This document shows, in pieces, positions 19,842 through 29,052 of a stretch of 64,000 nucleotides of DNA. Numbering within the stretch: the stretch's first letter is position 1; each line of letters starts with the position of its first letter. The notes beneath the pieces are model-generated. The model did not search any database and was not told the origin of the DNA. It was given only the letters and a program-made list of their open reading frames with translations. The position numbers and the translations under genes are program-made. Source of the DNA: Hymenobacter telluris (GTDB lineage Bacteria > Bacteroidota > Bacteroidia > Cytophagales > Hymenobacteraceae). The stretch spans positions 434,001 through 498,000 of the forward strand of contig NZ_JAFLQZ010000001.1 in NCBI RefSeq assembly GCF_017313265.1, written 5' to 3'.

Positions 19842-19900
19842 TACATACTCAACTTACCGGTGTAGGCGAAGATTCGCGGCATTTCAGTGAAGTTTGTCCC

Positions 19901-21496
19901 ATGAACAATTTGCGACTTCTCGACCTTGCCATTATTGCCCTCTACCTGGTAGCCATGATTGCCGTGGGCGTGTACTTTGCCCGCAAAAACAAGAATCCCG
20001 AGCAGTATTCCAGTGCTTCCGGCACCATTCCAGGGTGGGCCATTGGCCTGTCTATCTACGCCACGTTTCTGAGCAGCAACACCTTCCTGGGCGTGCCCGG
20101 CAAGGCCTTCGGGACCAACTGGAACGCCTTTGTGTTTAGTATTTCCATGCCGCTGGCGGCGTGGGTGGCGGCCCGCTACTTTGTACCATTTTACCGTAGC
20201 ACCGGCGAAATATCAGCCTACACGCACCTCGAAAAGCGGTTCGGAAGCTGGGCCCGCACCTATGCGGTGGTGTGCTTTCTGCTGACGCAACTGGCCCGCA
20301 TCGGTTCCATTTTCTTCGGTATTGCCCTCACCTTGCAGGCCCTTACGGGCTTCTCGATGGAGATGATTATGCTGGTGACTGGCGTGTGCATCATCATCTA
20401 CACGGTGCTGGGCGGCATCGAAGCCGTTATCTGGACCGAAGTGGTGCAAGGCGTTATTAAGACGTTTGGCGCGCTGCTGATTCTCTATCTGATTATCGAG
20501 AACATGCCCGGCGGGGTAGGGAAGGTGGTGGAAATCGGGCAGCAAAATGGCAAGTTCAGCCTTGGCGGTTTCGCGCCCGACTTCACGCAATCCACGTTTT
20601 GGGTGGTACTGCTCTACGGCTTCTTCATCAACCTCAACAACTTCGGCGTCGACCAAAACTACGTGCAGCGCTACCACACGGCCACCTCGGCCAAGCAGGC
20701 GGCCAAGTCTATCTGGCTGTGCGTATGGCTGTATCTGCCGGCCTCGTTGCTGTTCTTTGTCATTGGTTCGGCGCTGTTTGCCTACTACCAGGTGCACCCT
20801 GAGCTGATTGAGGCCGTGAAGCTGAAAGTGGCTGCCGAGCGGCTGCCGCTCACGGCCACTGCCGCCCAAATCAGTCAAACCGCCTCCCAACTCCTGCCTT
20901 CCGATTACGGCGACAAGGTGATGCCCCACTTCATGGTGACCAAAATCCCGACGGGGTTTGTGGGGCTCATCGTGTCGGCCATCCTCTCCGCGGCCATGAG
21001 CACAATTAGCTCGGGCATGAACGCCTCGGCCACCGTCTTCACCGCCGACATCTACGAGCGGTACTGGAACACCAAGCTCACCGGCCGCCAGATGATGCGT
21101 GCCCTGCACCTGGGCACGGTGGTAGTCGGGCTGCTGGGCATGGGCACCGGCATTGCCATGATTGGTATCAAGAGCGTGCTGGATGTATGGTGGGAGCTGT
21201 CGGGCATCTTTGCCGCGGGTATGCTGGGCTTGTTTTTGCTGGCCGTTATCAGCCGCCAAACCAGCAACCACGAGGCCCTTACCGCTACCATCATCGGGGT
21301 GCTGGTCATTCTTTGGATGACGTTTTCTGCCAGTCTCCCCGACAACCTGGTTGTGCTGCGTAACCCGCTGCACAAGAGCATGATTATCGTGGTGGGCACG
21401 CTCACCATTTTCCTGCTGGGCTTGCTGCTCACCAGGCTGCGCCGCAACCGCCTGGCTGTGGGCGCAACTCACAATGAGGTCCAGCAAACAGCTTAG
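19901..21496 (+). CDS. Sodium:solute symporter (SSS family)
   Basis: A 531-aa inner-membrane transporter with about 13-14 hydrophobic segments, starting LLDLAIIALYLVAMIAVGVYFA. SSS-family landmarks include GWAIGLSIYATFLSSNTFLGVPGKAF in the first helices, the long TM run around GFFINLNNFGVDQNYVQRY and SAAMSTISSGMNASATVFTADIYERY. It probably imports a monosaccharide or sugar acid released in the periplasm, driven by sodium. The direct neighbour is an aldolase (21679), suggesting a shared substrate such as a sugar acid; that is an inference. A second SSS transporter lies at 55920. Confidence 0.92.
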   Translation: MNNLRLLDLAIIALYLVAMIAVGVYFARKNKNPEQYSSASGTIPGWAIGLSIYATFLSSNTFLGVPGKAFGTNWNAFVFSISMPLAAWVAARYFVPFYRSTGEISAYTHLEKRFGSWARTYAVVCFLLTQLARIGSIFFGIALTLQALTGFSMEMIMLVTGVCIIIYTVLGGIEAVIWTEVVQGVIKTFGALLILYLIIENMPGGVGKVVEIGQQNGKFSLGGFAPDFTQSTFWVVLLYGFFINLNNFGVDQNYVQRYHTATSAKQAAKSIWLCVWLYLPASLLFFVIGSALFAYYQVHPELIEAVKLKVAAERLPLTATAAQISQTASQLLPSDYGDKVMPHFMVTKIPTGFVGLIVSAILSAAMSTISSGMNASATVFTADIYERYWNTKLTGRQMMRALHLGTVVVGLLGMGTGIAMIGIKSVLDVWWELSGIFAAGMLGLFLLAVISRQTSNHEALTATIIGVLVILWMTFSASLPDNLVVLRNPLHKSMIIVVGTLTIFLLGLLLTRLRRNRLAVGATHNEVQQTA

Positions 21497-21678
21497 TAAA
21501 GAAGATAGGAGTTAGAAGTTAGGAGCTAGGATGATAGTGCATTGAAAATAAGATGATTGTACTTGTAAGATTTCTGTTTCTATCGTTTCCCTTTTAGCTC
21601 CCAGCTTCTACCTACTGTCTTCTAGCTTCCAACTTCTAGCTTCTAGCTCCCCACCACACAACTACCTCGCCGAGCCCA
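21497..21678. repeat. Imperfect inverted repeat of CTAGCTTCTAACTTC-type words
   Basis: GAGTTAGAAGTTAGGAGCTAGG near the left end and GCTTCCAACTTCTAGCTTCTAGCTCC near the right end are roughly inverse. The words match the spacers of the TAG-type family A copies. No gene is seen. Confidence 0.5.
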
Positions 21679-22608
21679 ATGAAAAATTCGCCCAAGGGAT
21701 TTATCCCCGTGATGCTCATGCCCTTTCAGAACGATGGGCAAGTTGATTATCCCGCCCTCACGCGCCTCACCGAATTGTACTTAAAGGCAGGCGCGGCCGG
21801 CCTCTTCGCCAACTGCCTGTCCAGCGAGATGTTCGAGCTGAGCGCCGAGGAACGGCTGCAAACCATTCAACACGTGGTAGATGTGGTGGGCGGTGCGGTG
21901 CCGGTGGTAGCCACGGGTACCTTCGCCGGCAACCTCACCGAGCAAGCCAACTTCGTGAAGAAAGTGTACGATGCCGGCACCGAGGCTGTCATCGTCATTA
22001 CGGGCTTGCTGGCTGCCGAGGAAGAGTCGGATGCCGTGTTCAACGAGCGGGTGATGCGCCTCATCGACTGGACGCCGGGTATTCCGCTGGGCTTCTACGA
22101 GTGCCCGGTGCCGTACAAGCGGCTGCTGTCGGCCGAGCAGCTGGGGCAGTTTGTGGCTACCGACCGCGTCACGTATCACAAAGACACCTGCCTGGATATC
22201 AAACAGGTGCAAGACAAAATAGCCGCTGCGCACGGCCATTCCTTCGGCCTTTACGATGCCTACATGGGCCACGCCGTGGAGTCGTTGCGGGCGGGGGCGG
22301 CCGGACTCTCCTGCATTCAGGGCAACTTCTTCCCCGAACTGATTGTGTGGCTGTGCGAAAACTACGACAACCCGCTGTTAGCCAATGAAGTACAGCAGGT
22401 GCAGCAGTTCTTCATCCAGAACATGGACGTAATGCACAACGTGTACCCCATCGTGGCCAAGTACTCACTCAAACAGCGCGGCATGGACATTTCCACCTTC
22501 ACGCGCCGTAAAGTAGGGACCTTCACCAGCACTGTGCGCCAAGGTGTAGAAGCTCTCTACGGCGACTACAGCAAGCTGAGCCACCACCTGGAGATAGTGC
22601 CAGCTTAG
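21679..22608 (+). CDS. Dihydrodipicolinate synthase/N-acetylneuraminate lyase family aldolase
   Basis: A cytoplasmic class I aldolase of 309 aa, the usual DapA/NanA length. The Schiff-base lysine is likely in TYHKDTC (about 173) and the tyrosine in LGFYECPVPY (about 140). The usual GTTGE phosphate/carboxylate loop reads CLSSE here, so it is not DapA itself. In this context cleavage of a 2-keto-3-deoxy sugar acid (from galacturonate, Kdo/Dha or a deoxy sugar) is plausible but not shown. It follows the SSS transporter with a gap of about 180 bases and ends the first rightward block. Confidence 0.82.
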   Translation: MKNSPKGFIPVMLMPFQNDGQVDYPALTRLTELYLKAGAAGLFANCLSSEMFELSAEERLQTIQHVVDVVGGAVPVVATGTFAGNLTEQANFVKKVYDAGTEAVIVITGLLAAEEESDAVFNERVMRLIDWTPGIPLGFYECPVPYKRLLSAEQLGQFVATDRVTYHKDTCLDIKQVQDKIAAAHGHSFGLYDAYMGHAVESLRAGAAGLSCIQGNFFPELIVWLCENYDNPLLANEVQQVQQFFIQNMDVMHNVYPIVAKYSLKQRGMDISTFTRRKVGTFTSTVRQGVEALYGDYSKLSHHLEIVPA

Positions 22609-22618
22609 TCCCTATCCG

Positions 22619-22704
22619 ACCAGTGTTGTCATTTCGACGCAGGAGGAATCTGGATGAAACCGTTGAACGACTTTACCCAGATTCCTCCTGCGTCGGAATG
22701 ACAA
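22619..22704. repeat. Family B-like inverted repeat (GTCATTTCGACGCAGGAGG type)
   Basis: The arms TGTCATTTCGACGCAGGAGGAATCTGG and the inverse CCAGATTCCTCCTGCGTCGGAATGACA face each other with a spacer of about 32 bases. It lies between convergent genes. Confidence 0.8.
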
Positions 22705-22708
22705 TATT

Positions 22709-22782
22709 GGGAGGTATGATACAAGCAAAACGAGGGGAAGAACTATAGTTTTTCCCCTTGTTTTGCTTGTATCATACCTCCC
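22709..22782. terminator. Near-perfect 74-base palindrome, probable bidirectional terminator
   Basis: GGGAGGTATGATACAAGCAAAAC... at 22709 and its inverse ending at 22782 pair over almost the whole length. The centre is AACTATAGTT and only two positions do not match perfectly. It lies between the convergent aldolase and AraC genes, which suits a shared terminator; other roles are possible. Confidence 0.6.
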
Positions 22783-22789
22783 AGCTAAC

Positions 22790-23683
22790 CTACGCGGCAA
22801 CTAGTTCTTTGTAGCTGTGCAGGTACTTGCGCTTGTATTCCAGCGGCGTCATTTTGGTGATTTTCTTGAAGTGCCGGTAGAAATTGGATACGTTGTTGAA
22901 GCCGCACTCAAAGCAGATAACCTCGGTGGGGAGCTTGTCCTCGATGAGCAGTCGGCAGGCCTGACTGATGCGGATTTCAATCAGGAAATCGTAATACGTT
23001 TTCTTGGTAATGAGCTTGAAATAGCGGCAGAACGACGTAACGCTCAGGTTGCTGATAGAGGCAATTTCATCGAGCGTGATTTCCTTTTTGTAGTTGGACA
23101 GCGTGTAGTTGCACACCTTATTGATGCGCTGCACGTCCGACTCGTTGGACTGCTTGAAGGCGTGGTGCTCGGCAGCAATCGTTTGAATTTCCGACGTTTC
23201 GGAAATGATTTTCAGAATGGACAGGAAGATGATGATGCGGTCCAGGTCGGTGGCGTGCACGGCGGCGTGCATCAGCGGGGCCAGGCGTGCTTTAGCTTCC
23301 CCCTCAATGATGAGGCCGCTTTTGGCTCTCTCGAACAGCTTCGGAATCAGATAGGCCTCAGGCAACCCCAGCAGATAACGGCCCAGGCACTCGGGCAGGA
23401 ACTGAATCACAATGGCTTCCACTTCCATATCGGGGTCGTTTTGGAAGTACTGCTCGTTGCAGCGCCAGGTGTGGGGTAGGTTGGCGCCAAGCAGGATAAT
23501 CTCGCCCGACGAGAAGTTGTTGATGTTGTCGCCCACCAGGCGTACGCCTTCGCCCTTAATCACATAGTGCAGCTCCAACTCCGGGTGATAGTGCCAGACA
23601 GTTCCGAAGTTGGGCTTACGGTCGTGGCGAATGCTGAACGAGCTTTGCGTGCTTACCGGGACTTTGTGAAACTGGGCTTTCAT
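22790..23683 (-). CDS. AraC family transcriptional regulator
   Basis: A 297-aa one-component regulator. The N-terminal cupin-type sensor domain is visible as HYHPELELHYVIKGEGVRLVGD and SGEIILLGANLPHTW. The C-terminal 100 residues form the double helix-turn-helix (ITLDEIASISNLSVTSFCRYFK, ECGFNNVSNFYRHFKKITKMTPLEYKRKY). I chose ATG 23683 because it begins MKAQFHKVP, the usual short lead into the cupin; an extra 17 codons upstream look unrelated. It is the only regulator in the locus, placed at the divergent junction, so it probably controls the pectin genes in response to a sugar. That control is inferred. Confidence 0.93.
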   Translation of the reverse strand: MKAQFHKVPVSTQSSFSIRHDRKPNFGTVWHYHPELELHYVIKGEGVRLVGDNINNFSSGEIILLGANLPHTWRCNEQYFQNDPDMEVEAIVIQFLPECLGRYLLGLPEAYLIPKLFERAKSGLIIEGEAKARLAPLMHAAVHATDLDRIIIFLSILKIISETSEIQTIAAEHHAFKQSNESDVQRINKVCNYTLSNYKKEITLDEIASISNLSVTSFCRYFKLITKKTYYDFLIEIRISQACRLLIEDKLPTEVICFECGFNNVSNFYRHFKKITKMTPLEYKRKYLHSYKELVAA

Positions 23684-24322
23684 GTGGGAAGGAGTGAGAG
23701 TGGGAATTAGAAAAGGGCAGGGGCGAAAATCCATTCAACTGCCGGAAAACGGTTGAATGGAATCTACCAGTATACCATTTTCCACCTAAAAAAGTGCCTT
23801 AGTTACATGCAGGCTGCCACCGGATTGTTCCAGTAATCAGCAGGCTGAATGGACGGCCTGCGCCCGTCTGGTGCAGGGTAGGAGGAAGGAGCAGATGCGC
23901 TGTAACTATATGATCTTATCCTAACGGCTGGTTGTCGCAAAACGAAAACCGGTAGGAGTACTTCCGGATATGACTAGCAATTTAGATTGTGCCATCGATT
24001 GCACTCTCCTGTAGTCTACTGGTTGAGCTGGAAATTTCGGACGAATCCAAGACCGGTTAGAATATAAGGAGTAAAATAATGCCTCATGGCGAATTAGAGG
24101 CCCGCAAAGCTTTGCGGGTGCCTATGCTAACATCCTATACTAAGTAGGCAATAACAAATAGATACCCGGCTCAATCCGCTGGCATATTTGCTTTAGGAAT
24201 ATCCTCTGGCATCCATCTGCCGAACGCCTTCGGGTGCTGGCCGCCCCAAGCGGGTGCTCACCGAGCCGGAGGGAGGCAACCCAGACCTGCTTTTCCGTGA
24301 ACCTCATAACCAGCAGCAAGCA
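23684..24322. promoter_or_regulatory. Long divergent regulatory region between araC-type gene and isomerase
   Basis: About 640 bases with no large gene. It contains the operator-like palindrome at 23731-23760, the motif TATACCATTTT at 23771-23781 shared with the pectate lyase upstream region, a perfect 18-base palindrome CCCGCAAAGCTTTGCGGG at 24101-24118, and a 22-codon frame at 24079-24147 preceded by AAGGAG. It is the largest gap in the window and the likely control centre of the SusC/SusD operon. Confidence 0.5.
23731..23760. promoter_or_regulatory. Operator-like palindrome upstream of the AraC gene
   Basis: CCATTCAAC and GTTGAATGG are inverse 9-base arms, with inner CCG/CGG also pairing, centred about 60 bases upstream of the AraC ATG. 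It is a candidate autoregulatory binding site; no binding data exist here. Confidence 0.4.
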
Positions 24323-25990
24323 GTGACTACCGACACCACCAGAGAAGTATTGTTACTCGCCAGCGGGGATTTGCGCCTCGCCGCCAACCAAAACTGCTGG
24401 CCAGCCCAGCACGCCATGGAAGAGCAATTGGGCGCGGCCCTGGCCCGGCAGGGCTGGCGCGTGAAGCGCGCCCACCCCTACGACCCCGAAAAGCAGCACG
24501 GCTTCCTCGATTCGCAGAAGATGGGCATCGACGTGTTCCGCACCCTCGACCCGCACCAGCCGCTCATCGTGGCCGAAAGCGTGTGGCAATACTCGCACCA
24601 CGTGCTGGCCGGCCTCACCACCCACCAAGGCCCGATTCTGACGGTGGCCAACTGGAGTGGGCAGTGGCCCGGCCTGGTGGGCATGCTGAATCTGAACGGC
24701 TGCCTCACCAAAGCCGGCGTGGCCTACAGCACGCTGTGGAGCGAGGATTTCACCGATGCTTTTTTTGAGGCCGGCCTGCACCAGTGGCTCACTGAAGGCC
24801 GCGTCACCCAGGACTACAGCCACGTTAAGAGCTTCAGCGCCGCCACGCTGCCCGCCGCCGACGAACAAACGGGTCGGGCTTTCGGCAAACGTTTCCAGCA
24901 GAATAAGGCCATCATGGGCGTGTTCGACGAAGGCTGCATGGGCATGTACAACGCCATTGTGCCCGACGAGCTGCTGCACGCCACCGGTATCTTCAAGGAG
25001 CGCCTCAGCCAGGCCAGCCTCTACGCCGCCATGCGCGACGTAACCGACGCCGAAGCCCAGCAAGTGCTCGACTGGCTGCTGGCTCGCGGCATGAAGTTCA
25101 ACTGGGGCACCAACGAAGCCACCCAGCTCACCAGGAACCAGACGCTGGAGCAGTGCAAGATGTACATTGCCGCCGTGCGCATCTCGGCCGATTTCGGCTG
25201 CGACACCATCGGCATTCAGTACCAGCAGGGCCTCAAGGATTTGACCGTTGCTAGTGACCTGGTGGAAGGTCTGCTCAACAACACCGACCGGCCCCCGGTC
25301 TACTCGAAAACCGGCGAGGAACTGTACGCCGGTCAGGCGCTGCCGCACTTCAACGAAGTAGACGAGTGTGCCGGCCTGGATGCGTTGCTGACCTACCGCC
25401 TCTGGAACGAGCTGGGCCTATCCGGCGAAACCACCCTGCACGATTTGCGCTGGGGGCAGCTGTTCGACACCGGTGACGGCGAGGAGTTTGTGTGGGTATT
25501 TCTGATTTCCGGGGCAGCCCCGCCGGCGCACTTTGTGGGTGGCTACGAAGGTGCTAGCAGTGAGCGGCAGCCTCCTATGTATTTCCGCTTGGGCGGCGGC
25601 AGCCTTAAGGGCGTGAGCCGGCCGGGCTGCCTGGTGTGGAGCCGGGTGTACGTAATGGACGGCAAGCTGCACTGCGACTTAGGTGTGGGCGAAGCCGTGG
25701 CGCTGCCCGCCGCCGAAACCCAGCGCCGCTGGCAGGAAACTACTCCCGAGTGGCCCATCATGCACGCTGTATTGCGCGGCGTGAATCGCAACCAGATGAT
25801 GGCCCGCCACAAAGCCAACCACATCCAGGTGGTGTACGCGCCCTACGAAGCCAAAGCCCACCAGGCCTGCCGCATCAAGGCGGCGGCGCTGGCCGAGCTG
25901 GGCATCGAAGTGCACTTCTGCGGCGACGTGAAAGGCCTCGTGCCCGATGCGGTGCATAGCCAAATGAAACAGGCCGTGCTACCCGGCTAG
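24323..25990 (+). CDS. L-fucose isomerase family protein
   Basis: A cytoplasmic protein of about 555 aa, close to the 590 aa of FucI. It resembles the L-fucose/L-arabinose isomerase superfamily: REVLLLASGDLRLAANQNCW at the N-terminus, NWSGQWPGLVGMLNLNGCL, GVFDEGCMGMYNAIVPDELL with likely metal-binding acidic residues, and a C-terminal half with LGGGSLKGVSRPG. It probably converts an aldose from rhamnogalacturonan (for example L-fucose or a related deoxy sugar) to the ketose. An in-frame GTG at 24254 would add 23 non-conserved-looking residues; I prefer GTG 24323. Neither start has a clear ribosome site. It is first in the operon with SusC and SusD. Confidence 0.78.
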   Translation: MTTDTTREVLLLASGDLRLAANQNCWPAQHAMEEQLGAALARQGWRVKRAHPYDPEKQHGFLDSQKMGIDVFRTLDPHQPLIVAESVWQYSHHVLAGLTTHQGPILTVANWSGQWPGLVGMLNLNGCLTKAGVAYSTLWSEDFTDAFFEAGLHQWLTEGRVTQDYSHVKSFSAATLPAADEQTGRAFGKRFQQNKAIMGVFDEGCMGMYNAIVPDELLHATGIFKERLSQASLYAAMRDVTDAEAQQVLDWLLARGMKFNWGTNEATQLTRNQTLEQCKMYIAAVRISADFGCDTIGIQYQQGLKDLTVASDLVEGLLNNTDRPPVYSKTGEELYAGQALPHFNEVDECAGLDALLTYRLWNELGLSGETTLHDLRWGQLFDTGDGEEFVWVFLISGAAPPAHFVGGYEGASSERQPPMYFRLGGGSLKGVSRPGCLVWSRVYVMDGKLHCDLGVGEAVALPAAETQRRWQETTPEWPIMHAVLRGVNRNQMMARHKANHIQVVYAPYEAKAHQACRIKAAALAELGIEVHFCGDVKGLVPDAVHSQMKQAVLPG

Positions 25991-26043
25991 CCTCGCTTGG
26001 TGGCCGACCGTTGCTCTCCGTTCCTTCTAATCCCACACCTTCT

Positions 26044-29037
26044 ATGAAACCCTACTTACCTATCCTCACTGCCACGCTGCTGTGCGCGGGGGCTGCCCAA
26101 GCCCAAACGCGCACCATTACGGGCCAGGTGGTTGACAGTGGCAAAGCCGAGGCGCTGCCGGGTGTAACCGTGCTGGTGAAAGGCACCACCAACGGTGCTT
26201 CTACCGATGTGGAAGGCCGCTTCACGCTGCAAATTCCCGACAAGCAGGACGTTACGCTGGTGCTGTCCTACATCGGCTACACCAACCAGGAACTATTGGT
26301 TAAGCCCGACCAAACACGCTTGGAGGTGAAGCTGGCTCCGGCCAGCGCCGAACTAGACGACGTGGTGGTGATTGGCTACGGTACGGTGCGCAAGCGCGAC
26401 CTGACCGGGGCCGTTACGTCGGTGAAAGGGGAGGAGGTAACCAAGCTGCCGGTTACTACCATCACCGAGGCCTTGCAGGGCAAGATTCCGGGGGCGGATA
26501 TCAGCCGGGCCAACGGCTACGCGGGGCAGGGCGCCTCCATCCGTATCCGCGGCAACCGTTCCATTGCCAACCCCGGCTCGTCTAACAACGTGCTCTACAT
26601 TGTGGATGGGGTGCAAAACGTGAATGCCGCCGACATCGACCCGAACGACGTGCAGAGCATTGAGGTGCTGAAAGATGCTTCCTCGACTTCTATCTATGGT
26701 TCGCGGGGCGCCAACGGCGTAATTATCATCACCACCAAGCGCGGCAGCACGGGTAAGCCCAAAATCAACTTCAACGCCTACTCCGGCATCACGAAAGTGG
26801 CGGGCTACGGCGAGTTTATGAGCGGGCCGCAGTGGATTGATTTCCGCCGCGAAGCCTTCCGGGCCGCGGGTACCTGGAACTCGCCCGCCGATGATGCCGT
26901 GGCCTTCAACCCGGCGCAACGGGAGGCCATTGCCAACCAAGAGTACGTGAACTGGCCCGACCAGCTGCTGCACACCGGGATGCAGCAAAACTACCAAGTG
27001 GGCCTTTCAGGTGGCTCGGAGAACACCAAGGTGTATTTCTCGCTGGGCTACTACGATGAGAAAGGCTTGATGAAGCTGGACCGGTTCAAGCGCTACACCA
27101 CCCGCGCCAACATCGACCAGACGGTGAACAAGTGGCTGAAAGTGGGCGTGCAGTCTCAGCTGGCGTACATCAACAACGATATCCGCCGCGACCCATTCAA
27201 CCTGGCCTCTCAGGCCGTACCGCTGGGCCGCGTGTATGATGATGAGGGCCGGCTGAACTTCCGGTTGCTGGGCAGCACCCAAATCAACCCGCTGGCCGAT
27301 GAGCAGCCCGGCGTGTACGACCGCAACACCAAAACCAACCGCCTCAGTGCCGCCGCCTACGTGGAAATAACGCCGCTCGATGGGTTGAGCTTGCGCTCCA
27401 CCTTCGGGGCTAACTACGCCACTGCCGAGGCCGGCAACTTCTACGGCATAAACACGATTGATGGGGCTGGCAACCGTTCCCAGTCGTCCATTACCAACAC
27501 CCAGAGCCGCAACCTGAACTGGGAAAATGTGCTCACGTACCGCAAGGATATTGGTGACCATTCGTTGACCGTAACCGGCGTGGCCAGCCATTTGGTGTTC
27601 GTGAATACCAACAGCTTTGCGGGCGGCCAGAACCAGGTACTGCCTTCGCAGTCGTTCTACAACCTGGGCGCGGCCAACCAAAACATCTTCTTGGGCTCGG
27701 GCTACTCACGCAACGACCTGGTGTCCTTTGCCGGGCGCATCAACTACAGTTGGAAAGGCCGCTACCTGCTCACGGCTACCAGCCGCTACGATGGTTCTTC
27801 GAAGCTTGCCACCGGCAACAAATGGAGCTTATTCCCCTCGGTCGGCTTGGGCTGGCGCATCATCGAGGAATCATTCATGCAAAACCTGAAGTTCCTGACC
27901 GAGTTGAAGCTACGTGGCAGCTACGGCGTATCGGGCAACGACGGCATCAACCCCTACGCTACCCAGAACTCGCTGACGGCCACTCAGTTTTCCTACGGCG
28001 ACACCAACGCCTCGCCAACCTATACCGTGTCGCCGCTTATTGGCAACCAGAACCTGACCTGGGAGCGGACCACTACCACCGACTTCGGCGTGGATTTCGG
28101 GGTGCTGGATAACCGCCTGACGGGCACCGCGGACTATTACGATGCCAAAACCAGCGACCTGATCTTCCCCTACAACTTGCCGGCCTTTACGGGGGTAACT
28201 ACCGTGAACCGCAACATCGGGCGCACCCGCAACCGCGGTTGGGAAGTGTCGTTGACCTCGCAGAACCTGCGCGGGGAAAGCCTTACGTGGTCGACTACGC
28301 TGACGTATGCTCGTAACAAGGAAACCATTGTGGAACTGCCCAATGGCAACGTTATTGCCGACGACTACCGCAACTCGCTGATTGTGGGCCAGCCGGCGCA
28401 GGTGTACTACGACTACAAGAAAATCGGAATTTGGCAGCTGGGTGAGGAAGCCGAAGCCACCTCCTACGGTACGCCCGGCCAGTTTATCCCCGGCGACATC
28501 AAGGTGGCTGACATTTCGGGGCCCGATGGCGTGCCTGATGGGCGCATCACCGCCGCCGACCGGCAGGTTATCGGCTCACGCGTACCGAAATGGACGGGTG
28601 GCCTCAGCAACGACCTGCGCTACAAGGCCTTCGACCTGAACGTGTTGCTGGTAGCCCGCGTGGGCCAGTGGATCAGCTCCGACTACTACGCTAAGTACAC
28701 CCGCACCGGCCAAAACAACGGCGCCGTGGTAGATTACTGGACGCCGGAAAACCCCACCAACGAATACCCACGCCCCCATGCCACCCGCGCACTGAGCTAC
28801 ATCACCACGCTTACCGAGCGGGAGGCCTCGTGGGCTAAAGTCCGCAACGTGACCCTGGGCTACACCATCCCGAAGAGCGTGGTGGGCAAGGCCAGAATCG
28901 ACAACGTGCGGGTGTACGTGTCGGGCCGCAACCTCTACACGCTCAGCAACATCGACGACTTCGACCCTGAGGGGGAGGGCGTAATTGACCGGCCGCTGAA
29001 CCGTGCTTACGTGGTAGGCATTAATGTAGGCTTCTAA
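26044..29037 (+). CDS. SusC/RagA-type TonB-dependent outer-membrane transporter
   Basis: A 997-aa outer-membrane importer of oligosaccharides. The signal peptide ends AGAAQAQ. A carboxypeptidase-regulatory-like beta domain follows (TITGQVVDSGKAEALPGVTVLVKGT, residues about 23-105), then the plug (VVVIGYGTVRKRDLTGAVTSVKG, VQSIEVLKDASSTSIYGSRGANGVIIITTK) and the 22-strand barrel ending in an aromatic residue, VVGINVGF. ATG 26044 is chosen because it starts the signal peptide; the frame continues 11 codons upstream without support. It forms a SusCD pair with the next gene, 15 bases downstream. The substrate should be pectic oligosaccharides from the PL1 and GH28 enzymes. Confidence 0.97.
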   Translation: MKPYLPILTATLLCAGAAQAQTRTITGQVVDSGKAEALPGVTVLVKGTTNGASTDVEGRFTLQIPDKQDVTLVLSYIGYTNQELLVKPDQTRLEVKLAPASAELDDVVVIGYGTVRKRDLTGAVTSVKGEEVTKLPVTTITEALQGKIPGADISRANGYAGQGASIRIRGNRSIANPGSSNNVLYIVDGVQNVNAADIDPNDVQSIEVLKDASSTSIYGSRGANGVIIITTKRGSTGKPKINFNAYSGITKVAGYGEFMSGPQWIDFRREAFRAAGTWNSPADDAVAFNPAQREAIANQEYVNWPDQLLHTGMQQNYQVGLSGGSENTKVYFSLGYYDEKGLMKLDRFKRYTTRANIDQTVNKWLKVGVQSQLAYINNDIRRDPFNLASQAVPLGRVYDDEGRLNFRLLGSTQINPLADEQPGVYDRNTKTNRLSAAAYVEITPLDGLSLRSTFGANYATAEAGNFYGINTIDGAGNRSQSSITNTQSRNLNWENVLTYRKDIGDHSLTVTGVASHLVFVNTNSFAGGQNQVLPSQSFYNLGAANQNIFLGSGYSRNDLVSFAGRINYSWKGRYLLTATSRYDGSSKLATGNKWSLFPSVGLGWRIIEESFMQNLKFLTELKLRGSYGVSGNDGINPYATQNSLTATQFSYGDTNASPTYTVSPLIGNQNLTWERTTTTDFGVDFGVLDNRLTGTADYYDAKTSDLIFPYNLPAFTGVTTVNRNIGRTRNRGWEVSLTSQNLRGESLTWSTTLTYARNKETIVELPNGNVIADDYRNSLIVGQPAQVYYDYKKIGIWQLGEEAEATSYGTPGQFIPGDIKVADISGPDGVPDGRITAADRQVIGSRVPKWTGGLSNDLRYKAFDLNVLLVARVGQWISSDYYAKYTRTGQNNGAVVDYWTPENPTNEYPRPHATRALSYITTLTEREASWAKVRNVTLGYTIPKSVVGKARIDNVRVYVSGRNLYTLSNIDDFDPEGEGVIDRPLNRAYVVGINVGF

Positions 29038-29052
29038 CTCGACCAGACCGTC

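Larger units (their letters stand above)
19560..19900. other. Intergenic region with family B repeats and a candidate promoter
   Basis: No gene is seen. It holds a degenerate family B fragment (19578-19620), the full family B copy at 19635-19728, and a TAnnTTTG match near the symporter start. Confidence 0.6.
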
